Shown: positions 1 to 6,127 of the stretch, one piece after another
Numbering within the stretch: the first letter of the stretch is position 1
Layout of the letters: the number at the start of each line of letters is the position of its first letter
From: an uncultured Collinsella sp.
Lineage (GTDB): Bacteria; Actinomycetota; Coriobacteriia; Coriobacteriales; Coriobacteriaceae
Reading direction: 5' to 3'
DNA: 7,694 bases
NCBI GenBank assembly: GCA_900554985.1
Contig: USJQ01000046.1
Span: 1-7,694 of the forward strand
Notes under the pieces: generated by a model
What the model saw: only the letters and a program-made list of their open reading frames with translations
What the model was told of the DNA's origin: nothing
Database searches by the model: none
Made by a program: the position numbers and the translations under genes

Positions 1-97
1 CGACGCGCGCGGCCTCGAGCTTCTCGGCGTCGTCGGCGCCTGCGACGAGCTCCTTGGCCTCTTCCTCGAGTTTGACCAGATCATCAATCAGACTCAT
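1..97 (-). CDS. pheS: Phenylalanyl-tRNA synthetase alpha subunit, N-terminal fragment (runs off the left edge)
   Basis: Only the first 32 codons are present; the rest lies left of the window. PheS is the catalytic chain of the cytoplasmic (alpha-beta)2 enzyme that charges tRNA-Phe. The fragment begins MSLIDDLVKLEEEAKE and ends with a short acidic helix closing in LEAARV. This fits the N-terminal coiled-coil tRNA-binding arm of PheS, where an L-E-x-x-R-V stretch normally precedes a YLGxKG motif. The start is the ATG at 97-95, preceded by an AGGGA ribosome-binding sequence at 106-102. The strongest support is the T-box leader upstream, whose best specifier codon is UUC (Phe). pheT would be expected downstream but is out of view. 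The fragment alone is too short to prove identity; leader and fragment together make it likely. Confidence 0.82.
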   Translation of the reverse strand, partial: MSLIDDLVKLEEEAKELVAGADDAEKLEAARV

Positions 98-468
98 GTC
101 TTCCCTTTCGTCTCTCGCGCTCCCCGCTTGCCGAGGCGACTACCGCCGCCTGACGTTGCGAAAACGCGGCCCGGTTCGGTAACAAAAAACCGCCCTCGGG
201 CATGTGCATTGCCCAAGGACGGTTGAATTCCGCGGTACCACCTTGTTTGACGCGGCGGATGTCTGGCCCGCCGTGCCCACTCTGCGCCCCTTATCGCGAG
301 GCTCACGGCTTCCCTACTGGGGCTTCGCCGCCGCTGGCCGCGTGCCCGTTGAGGTCGCTGCTCCGGAGGGAACGCTTGGCCCTTTTCACCGCATGAAGGC
401 TTGCAGCCCATGACCTTCCCTCTCTTGCCGGCGACGCGGCGGGCAAAACCCTCTCCGTCAACGCATTG
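98..468 (-). promoter_or_regulatory. T-box riboswitch leader of pheS, probable Phe specifier
   Basis: This is the untranslated leader of pheS, read on the minus strand. The hallmark T-box sequence AAGGTGGTACCGCGG is at 244-230, one base off the consensus AGGGTGGNACCGCG. Its UGGU bulge would pair with the ACCA end of the uncharged tRNA; the variable base U fits a discriminator A, as in tRNA-Phe. Further upstream are Stem I features: an AGAGA bulge sequence at 425-421, and a TTC triplet at 372-370 just before CCTCCGGAGC, the expected place for the specifier codon. An AGTAGG motif typical of the Stem II region follows at about 316-311. CAAGG (245-241) can pair with CCTTG (218-214) to form the antiterminator. 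The same CCTTG is part of the terminator stem, so the structures are mutually exclusive. A possible -10 box, TATCCT, is at 480-475, without a good -35. The 5' boundary is approximate, and the specifier was assigned by position, not by folding. Confidence 0.92.
184..223 (-). terminator. T-box attenuator terminator of pheS
   Basis: A 13-base-pair stem (arms 223-211 and 201-189, with two G-T pairs) encloses a 9-base loop and runs into six T residues at 189-184 on the minus strand. It lies between the T-box motif and pheS, about 86 bases before the start codon. It shares CCTTG (218-214) with the antiterminator, so it should form when tRNA-Phe is charged and stop transcription before pheS. Confidence 0.93.
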
Positions 469-601
469 GGCTACAGGATACCACATTGTGTGGGCGTATC
501 GCCGCGTTCCGTTTTGTTCGTGCTGGGTACAAGGCAGGTAGCTGTGCAAACTGGCCGCGCGCCCACCCGAAGCGCCCGGCTCACGAGATCAAGGATATGG
601 T

Positions 602-2176
602 ATGGGAAAGAAACTCGATAAGAAGGCCGAGCCCGCAGCGGGCAAGACATCCAAAGGCATGAAGGTCGATAAGGCCGTCAAAAAATTCCGCAAGCTCGAG
701 GGCAAACTGTGGACCCGCGAGTACCTGCTCAAGATTGCCGAGTTCGATGGCGCGACCATTGCCCCCGCCAACGGCGCCGCGGCCCGCGCCGATGCCATGG
801 GCACCCTTGCCGGCGAGCATCACAAGCTGCTGACCAGCGAAAAGTCTGTCGAACTTGTGCGCTCGCTGGCACGCGAGACCGTCTCCGGAGGCAAGATCGA
901 CGACCCGCAGCTGCTCGACGAGATCCGTGTGCTCGGCCGCGACCAGCGCGAGGCAAGCGCCATTCCCACCGAGGAAGCCGAGGCCTGGACCAGGCTCACC
1001 TGCGAGGCCGACGCCGTGTGGCACAAGGCCAAGACGGCCAATGACTGGGCGAGCTTTGAGCCCTATGTGGATAGAATCGTCGCCCAACTTAAGCATCAGG
1101 CCGAGTTCATGGACCCCAAGCGCGACCCATACGATGTTTGGCTCGACCAGTACGAGCGCGGCCTTTCCGCCAAGAGCTTCGACGCGTTTTGCGATGAGGT
1201 CAAGGCGACGGTCGTGCCGCTCGTGCACGCCATCGGCGAGCGCGGCCAGCAGCCGGCTGCCGACTTTTTGCACGCCCACGTGCCAGAGGCCGCCCAGCGT
1301 GCCATGAGCTTCGACCTTATGAAGCTTGTCGGCCTGGACCTGGACGACACCACGCTTGCCTTTACCGAGCACCCGTTTAGCGAGGGCTTTTCCGTGGGTG
1401 ACGCGCGCATCGCGACGCACATCTACGAGGACGACTGCATCTCCAACGTCTACAGCATCATCCACGAGGCCGGTCACACCATGTACGAGCTGGGCGTGAA
1501 CCCCGCCTACGCGCGCACCTGCCTGGAGGGCGGCACCTCCATGGGCATCCACGAGAGCCAGAGCCGCTTCTTTGAGAACACCGTGGGCCGCAGCCGCGCC
1601 TTTATGGGACCGCTGCTCGAAGTGCTGCGCCGCCACGTGCCCGAGGTCTACGGTAGCGTGGACGAGGATACGCTCTACCGCGCCGTGAACATCGCGCAGC
1701 CGTCGCTGATCCGCACCGAGGCGGACGAGCTCACCTACCCACTGCATATTATGGTGCGCTACCAGATCGAGCGCATGCTGTTTGCCGGCGAGGCCACGGC
1801 CAAGGACATCCCCGCGCTTTGGAATCGTTTTATGGACGAGTATCTGGGCATTCCCGTTCCCGACGACACGCGCGGCTGTCTGCAGGATACGCACTGGAGC
1901 GGCGGCTCGTTTGGCTACTTCCCCACGTATGCGCTGGGCAGCGCCTACGACGCCATGTTCGTGCCGGCCATGTGCCGCGACGGCGTCGACCTTACCGGTG
2001 CCTGCGCGAGCGGCGATCTGGCGCCCGTCCGCGCCTGGCTGGGCGAGCACATTTGGCAGTGGGGCCGCGCCAAGGACGCACCGGAGCTCATCAAGGGCGC
2101 CTGCGGCATGGACTTTGACGCCCGCTACTACTGCAGCTACCTGCAGGACAAGTTCACCACGCTATACGAGCTGTAA
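602..2176 (+). CDS. M32-family metallocarboxypeptidase (carboxypeptidase Taq type)
   Basis: A 524-residue zinc-type carboxypeptidase of MEROPS family M32: cytoplasmic enzymes, usually homodimers of about 500 residues per chain, that remove C-terminal residues from peptides with broad specificity. The family motifs appear in order. DARIATH is at 268-273. HEAGH (288-292) supplies two metal ligands and the catalytic Glu289. HESQS is at 317-321; Glu318 is the expected third ligand, 30 residues after His288 as in characterised members. RTEADELTYPLHI is at 371-383, and LQDTHWSGGSFGYFPTY at 427-443. The start ATG at 602 has AAGGA at 591-595, 6 bases upstream; the ATG at 597 is out of frame. The first 30 or so residues are a Lys-rich extension before the domain. 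FDGATIAP (48-55) stands where many homologues have WDQETxMP. The gene is divergent from pheS, convergent with glmM, and ends at its own terminator. I see no convincing promoter. A role in peptide turnover or nutrition is inferred from the family. Confidence 0.95.
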   Translation: MGKKLDKKAEPAAGKTSKGMKVDKAVKKFRKLEGKLWTREYLLKIAEFDGATIAPANGAAARADAMGTLAGEHHKLLTSEKSVELVRSLARETVSGGKIDDPQLLDEIRVLGRDQREASAIPTEEAEAWTRLTCEADAVWHKAKTANDWASFEPYVDRIVAQLKHQAEFMDPKRDPYDVWLDQYERGLSAKSFDAFCDEVKATVVPLVHAIGERGQQPAADFLHAHVPEAAQRAMSFDLMKLVGLDLDDTTLAFTEHPFSEGFSVGDARIATHIYEDDCISNVYSIIHEAGHTMYELGVNPAYARTCLEGGTSMGIHESQSRFFENTVGRSRAFMGPLLEVLRRHVPEVYGSVDEDTLYRAVNIAQPSLIRTEADELTYPLHIMVRYQIERMLFAGEATAKDIPALWNRFMDEYLGIPVPDDTRGCLQDTHWSGGSFGYFPTYALGSAYDAMFVPAMCRDGVDLTGACASGDLAPVRAWLGEHIWQWGRAKDAPELIKGACGMDFDARYYCSYLQDKFTTLYEL

Positions 2177-2198
2177 GGCATAACCGACACGCCAACGC

Positions 2199-2238
2199 AA
2201 AGGGGACGCCGCGGGTTGGTTCCGCGGCGCCCCTTTTT
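2199..2238 (+). terminator. Intrinsic terminator of the M32 peptidase gene
   Basis: A GC-rich hairpin begins about 25 bases after the peptidase stop codon. The arm at 2202-2214 pairs with 2222-2233, with one bulged A at 2206 and a 7-base loop, and is followed by five T residues at 2234-2238. AAA at 2199-2201 could extend the stem. On the minus strand the hairpin would be followed by only three T residues, so it is a weaker terminator for glmM transcripts arriving from the other side. Confidence 0.93.
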
Positions 2239-2284
2239 CATCTAAGCCAGAGACCGGCACTTGGGGCCGTTTGCAGCGTCGAGC

Positions 2285-2314
2285 AGTTACGCGGTTTGGT
2301 AAAACCGCGTAACT
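2285..2314. repeat. Perfect 13-bp inverted repeat overlapping the glmM stop codon
   Basis: AGTTACGCGGTTT (2285-2297) and its exact complement (2302-2314) are separated by the 4-base loop GGTA. The right arm overlaps two bases of the glmM stop codon (TAG at 2315-2313 on the minus strand). Neither strand has a T-run after the stem, so it is not a standard intrinsic terminator. It could protect the 3' end of glmM mRNA, act as a termination or pause element with the hairpin 50 bases further on, or be one copy of a dispersed palindrome family. The sequence does not decide between these. Confidence 0.85.
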
Positions 2315-3644
2315 ATAAAGCTTCCAGTGCGTTGGCGATGCGCTTCATGGCGGCATCGGCGGATGCTTGGTCGGGCGCCTCGGCCAGCACGCGGATAACC
2401 GACTCGGTTCCGCTCTTGCGCACGAGCACGCGGCCCTCGCCTGCCAGCGCAGTCTCGGCCTCGGCGATGGCGTTCTGCACGCCCATGTTCTCGAGCGCGG
2501 CGTCCTTATCCGCTACGCGCACGGCAACCTGCGCCTGCGGCAGCAGCTTGCACGGAGCCGTGAGCTGCGAGAGCGTCTCGCGCTCGGCACGAATCACTTC
2601 CATCACGCGCAGCGAGGTCATAATGCCGTCGCCCGTGCGCTCGATATCGCCAAAGATCGTATGGCCCGTCTGCTCGCCGCCCAGGCTGTAGCCGCCCTCG
2701 CGCATCTTGGCATACACGTGACGGTCGCCCACGCCGCTGGTCACGGCGCTCAGTCCGGCAAGCTCCAGCGACTTGACCAGACCAAAGTTGCTGGCGATCG
2801 TCGGCACCACGGTACCGCCCGAAAGGCGACCGTGCTTGTTCAGATACACGCCACACACGTACAGGATCTGGTCGCCGTCTACCACGCGACCGCGCTCGTC
2901 AACGGCCAAGCAGCGATCGGCATCGCCGTCATAGGCAAAGCCCACGTCCAGGCCCTGCTCCACCACGTGGCGCTGCAGGCGCTCCATATGCGTGGAGCCG
3001 CAGTCGACGTTGATGTTAAAGCCATCGGGCGCGGCGTTGATCACGCGCACGTCGGCACCGAGCGCGTCAAACACCGGCTTGGCCACCGAGGAAGCCGAGC
3101 CGTTGGCGCAGTCGATACCGATCTTGACGCCCTGCAACGAAAAGTTCGCGCTGGCGATGAGCGAAGCGATGTAGCGGTTGCGGCCCTGCATATAGTCCAC
3201 CGTGGCGCCGATGTGGTTGCCCGTGGCCAGCGGTACCTCGCTCTTGCCATCGATGTAGTCTTCGATGAGCTCCAGTACGTCCTCGTCCATCTTAAAACCG
3301 TCGCTATTGACGAGCTTAATGCCGTTATCGCAAAACGGGTTGTGGCTCGCGCTGATCATGATGCCGCAATCGAAGCAGCCCTCCACGGTCTGATGCGCCA
3401 CGCCCGGCGTCGGGATCACGTGCAGCATGTAGGCGTCCGCGCCGCTCGCGACCAGGCCGCTCACCAGCGCCGCCTCGAACATATAGCTCGAGCGACGCGT
3501 GTCCTTGCCCACGATCACGCGCGCCTTGGCCCCGCGGTTGGCGCCGTAATACCAGCCCACAAAGCGGCCGATCTTATAAGCGTGCTCTACCGTCAGCCCA
3601 ACGTTGGCCTCACCGCGAAAGCCGTCGGTGCCAAAGTACTTCAT
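2313..3644 (-). CDS. glmM: Phosphoglucosamine mutase
   Basis: GlmM interconverts glucosamine-6-phosphate and glucosamine-1-phosphate in the cytoplasm, the step before GlmU makes UDP-GlcNAc for peptidoglycan and other wall polymers. The 443 residues match the usual length of about 445. Landmarks of the alpha-D-phosphohexomutase superfamily are all present: FGTDGFRG (4-11), ISASHNP with the phosphorylated Ser100 (97-103), the metal-binding loop DGDADR (239-244), the sugar-specificity loop GEQTGH (323-328), and the phosphate-binding RKSGTES (409-415). The TDGFRG start and the RKSGTE loop favour GlmM over other hexomutases. GEQTGH has Thr where GEQSGH is common, and Ser follows SGTE where Pro is usual; both look tolerable. 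The start ATG is at 3644. AGGA at 3658-3655 overlaps the TAG stop of the upstream DUF4012 gene, with a 10-base spacing, so translation may be coupled. No promoter is visible in the 12-base gap, and expression probably comes from upstream of the DUF4012 gene. Confidence 0.96.
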   Translation of the reverse strand: MKYFGTDGFRGEANVGLTVEHAYKIGRFVGWYYGANRGAKARVIVGKDTRRSSYMFEAALVSGLVASGADAYMLHVIPTPGVAHQTVEGCFDCGIMISASHNPFCDNGIKLVNSDGFKMDEDVLELIEDYIDGKSEVPLATGNHIGATVDYMQGRNRYIASLIASANFSLQGVKIGIDCANGSASSVAKPVFDALGADVRVINAAPDGFNINVDCGSTHMERLQRHVVEQGLDVGFAYDGDADRCLAVDERGRVVDGDQILYVCGVYLNKHGRLSGGTVVPTIASNFGLVKSLELAGLSAVTSGVGDRHVYAKMREGGYSLGGEQTGHTIFGDIERTGDGIMTSLRVMEVIRAERETLSQLTAPCKLLPQAQVAVRVADKDAALENMGVQNAIAEAETALAGEGRVLVRKSGTESVIRVLAEAPDQASADAAMKRIANALEAL

Positions 3645-3656
3645 ATCTTACTTATC

Positions 3657-5978
3657 CTATTCGAACGTTTGAGCGGTTGGCGTGGTACGAACCTTAAGCT
3701 CTTTGTGCCCAGAGTCCTTCGAAGTCGTGACCGTGTACTCGACCTTTATGTCTTGTCCAAGAAGCATGTGGACACCGCCCCATGCAACCTTCAAGCCATC
3801 GTGCGTCGCTTCGTTCATCTCGATAGAACCGGAGCCCGAAGTCTTAATGTCCGAAATGCTGCCTCCCGCAGGAGCATAGAGATAAAGCCTCAGCACCTCA
3901 TCATCAATATCCTGGCTAATGCCGTTATGGCCCTGGAAATAACCAGGCATCTCGGCCTTCTCCTGGGGGGTCATCGTGTTTTTGAGCGAGGTGGTCACTC
4001 GATACGTCGTCGAGCCATCGGCATTTTCAACCGAAGAATCGATGGTGACTCGCTTATCGAGGAACCAATCCATCTTTGAATAGCTGTAGTTGTTCACATA
4101 GACGCCCAAAATCGGAGCCTCCGACGTATCGGTTTGGAGAGCGCCCGATATTCCAAGAGCCTTCGCGGCCTTTTCCTCGTCATCATTTCTCGAATACATG
4201 AGGATGCGACCCTCGGAAGCGCCCTTTTCGATGGCGGCAGCAATCTTAGTAATATCGCTGGAGCCCAGTTCGTCCACGATCTTGTTAAAAGCTGATCCGG
4301 CAACCGCCGCAAAAATGGCGTCCTGTTCCTCTACCGGGTAATTCCAATAAATATCGTGCAGCAGCACCTTTGCGGCGTTGCTTCCATCAACGACGGTGCC
4401 GTCAGGAAGCTGTGTGCCGCCTACAACGCCGAGCATATACTGCAAAAATACCGGATCGACTGCAAATACGCCGTCGATGTCATCTCCGACAATGGCCTTC
4501 TGCATATCGCTGGCAAGCTGAGCCGCACGCGGATAATCAGGCGTCATCGTAACGTCGCCCATCGTGTATCCGAGCGTGTTGAATCCGGTCAGGCCCCATC
4601 CGGTCGTGAACAAGTTTGCCTCTTCATCGGTGATGGGAAGCGGGCTCAAAGGCTCTTTCATCATGTCGACTTTGACAAAATCGCCCAGTTCGAGCTTACC
4701 GTCAGTCACCGACATCACGCCGCGAGAACCGGGGAAACCGCCGCAGGCGCGGATCTCGACATTGCTCATCGCGAGCACAAGGTAATGACGCGTCTGACCG
4801 TTGGCGCCGAGCATCTGGGGAAGGACGGGGGCGACCTTCTCCGCCGCGTCAACCGCACCGTTGAGGGTGGCAAAGCCGTCCTTGGCCTTATCGACCAGCT
4901 CGGTCACCTGAGAAATATGAGTATCGCCAATGCCCTGGATCTTCTCGTTGGCGCTCTTGAACACCTTCGAGCTGCTGGAAAGCGAATCGGCGACCGCCTG
5001 CAGCGCGGACACGTTAATCATGCCGTCCTGGAACAGTTTGCCGGGCGTAGCCTGCGAAAGGTTATCGGCCATGGGAACCAGCGCATTGCTCGAGACATCG
5101 GACAGGGCGTCAATCATGGTGCGGGCCGCATTGATATCGCTGCCATACACCGGGATAAACGAAGCCGCCGTCCACAGCGGGCTCGAAGTCTCCGCCTTCA
5201 TGCTGTCGCAGAGCTCATCGATCTTCTTCGCGTCGTCAGGCAGCGTCGAAAAATCGCCCGACGTGACCTTGTCCTTAAGGCCACCGACGATCTCGACAGC
5301 CTCCTTCGCTTCGCTCTTTACGGTCTTTGCCGAGTTAAGCAGCATAAAGCCGCTTGCGCCAAACGCAACGAGAAGCACCGCGACTACAGCGGCGATAATG
5401 GCGCCGGTGTGACGCTTTTTGCGCTCGCCCTTGCGATGGCGATGACGGACCAGACCGTCAGAGGTCGAACTCGACGAAGCGTCGCTACCGTAGTTCAAGC
5501 CAAAATCGTAATAATCTTCCTTGGAACCCGAGCCCGCAAACTCGGCACCGCTATCATCCAGGCGGGCGAACGTGCCAGTCTCGGAGGCGCCGGTGTAGAT
5601 CGTGCCAAGGTTACCCGTAAGCCCCGCGCCACCGGCAGAGGGAGTATTGTTGTCGGCCTTGCCGGCATTAACGTTGCCGGCGGCATTCGCGGCGTTGGCA
5701 GCACCTGCGTTGTTCGCAGGTGCCGAAGGAGCCCCGGTCGGCTGCGACGCGGAGGTTGCACCGCCCGCAAAGACATTCCCTCTTGCACGGCCGGTCTTTT
5801 TTGCCTTTTGAGACTGCTCGTACAGAGCGGTAAACATCGCCGTCTCGCCCGGGGACACGCGCTTACCGGAGCCGCCCTGTCCAGCGTCGCCCGGCGTGCC
5901 GGCCTTACCAGCCCCGTTCGGACGCGGCGGAACTGCAGGACGGCCGCTATCGCTGCCCTTAAAGTGATTACCAGCCAT
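3657..5978 (-). CDS. DUF4012-domain single-pass membrane protein, operon partner of glmM
   Basis: A 773-residue protein with a DUF4012 domain, a family with no established biochemical function. Residues 1-175 are low-complexity and rich in Gly, Ala, Asn, Ser and Pro. A basic patch (RHRHRKGERKKRH, 178-190) precedes one hydrophobic segment (about 192-215), so the N-terminus should be cytoplasmic and the rest outside. Residues 220-390 look mainly helical. DUF4012 hallmarks follow: EIRACGGFPGSRG (408-420; family pattern ElRatGGFigs), TPDYPRAAQLASDM (479-492), DGVFAVDPVFLQYMLG (502-517) and RILMYSRNDD (591-600). The C-terminal 140 residues look beta-rich. I chose the ATG at 5978, which has GAGGA at 5990-5986, 7 bases upstream, over a TTG nine codons earlier that lacks such a site. 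The stop is 12 bases before glmM and overlaps its ribosome-binding sequence, pointing to an operon and an envelope-related role. That role is inferred from context only. Base composition looks slightly more AT-rich than in glmM. Confidence 0.88.
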   Translation of the reverse strand: MAGNHFKGSDSGRPAVPPRPNGAGKAGTPGDAGQGGSGKRVSPGETAMFTALYEQSQKAKKTGRARGNVFAGGATSASQPTGAPSAPANNAGAANAANAAGNVNAGKADNNTPSAGGAGLTGNLGTIYTGASETGTFARLDDSGAEFAGSGSKEDYYDFGLNYGSDASSSSTSDGLVRHRHRKGERKKRHTGAIIAAVVAVLLVAFGASGFMLLNSAKTVKSEAKEAVEIVGGLKDKVTSGDFSTLPDDAKKIDELCDSMKAETSSPLWTAASFIPVYGSDINAARTMIDALSDVSSNALVPMADNLSQATPGKLFQDGMINVSALQAVADSLSSSSKVFKSANEKIQGIGDTHISQVTELVDKAKDGFATLNGAVDAAEKVAPVLPQMLGANGQTRHYLVLAMSNVEIRACGGFPGSRGVMSVTDGKLELGDFVKVDMMKEPLSPLPITDEEANLFTTGWGLTGFNTLGYTMGDVTMTPDYPRAAQLASDMQKAIVGDDIDGVFAVDPVFLQYMLGVVGGTQLPDGTVVDGSNAAKVLLHDIYWNYPVEEQDAIFAAVAGSAFNKIVDELGSSDITKIAAAIEKGASEGRILMYSRNDDEEKAAKALGISGALQTDTSEAPILGVYVNNYSYSKMDWFLDKRVTIDSSVENADGSTTYRVTTSLKNTMTPQEKAEMPGYFQGHNGISQDIDDEVLRLYLYAPAGGSISDIKTSGSGSIEMNEATHDGLKVAWGGVHMLLGQDIKVEYTVTTSKDSGHKELKVRTTPTAQTFE

Positions 5979-6127
5979 AAAGAAATCCTCGCAATTGAGT
6001 CGCAATGAAAAAGTCCATAACGTTACTAGTTTATGGCATTTTGAGCATCGACAGCTAAACTCCAGACACGGACATCAATTGGCGAAAATGCGGCACAACA
6101 CCTTTTCTGTCTTGGCGGCGGCGTCAA
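5979..6127 (-). promoter_or_regulatory. Probable promoter region of the DUF4012-glmM operon with a dyad
   Basis: This 149-base gap between the transporter stop and the DUF4012 start holds no gene. It contains an interrupted inverted repeat, CCATAA (6015-6020) and TTATGG (6031-6036), separated by 10 bases that include the palindrome ACTAGT. On the minus strand the dyad overlaps a weak -10-like CATAAA. I found no convincing -35 box and no T-rich hairpin to end the transporter transcript, so part of the operon's transcription could come from the transporter gene. The dyad is seen directly; the regulatory role is a guess. Confidence 0.35.

Noticed and set aside
94..549. A 151-codon minus-strand open frame across the pheS leader
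   Set aside because: It coincides with the T-box RNA and its terminator, overlaps the pheS start in another frame, and its product is Arg/Gly-rich with no family resemblance.
581..2050. Long open frame on the minus strand opposite the M32 peptidase
   Set aside because: It mirrors a gene with all family motifs intact. Its product is a low-complexity mix of Ala, Val, Gly, His and Leu without recognisable domains. Long antisense frames of this kind are expected from GC-rich codon bias.
2285..2314. The glmM-end palindrome as an intrinsic terminator
   Set aside because: No T-run follows the stem on either strand, so it was listed as an inverted repeat of unknown role.
2367..4079. A 570-codon open frame on the plus strand across glmM and the 3' part of the DUF4012 gene
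   Set aside because: It spans two confidently assigned minus-strand genes and the gap between them, has no ribosome-binding sequence that I can see, and its product is His/Ala/Val-rich without motifs. It is a shadow of codon bias.
5979..6005. TTG start nine codons upstream for the DUF4012 protein
   Set aside because: The ATG at 5978 has a well-placed GAGGA sequence, which would lie inside the coding region if the TTG were used. The TTG has no such site.
4356..6008. A 550-codon open frame on the plus strand opposite the DUF4012 gene
   Set aside because: It is antisense to the recognisable DUF4012 protein, with a basic, low-complexity translation and no domain.
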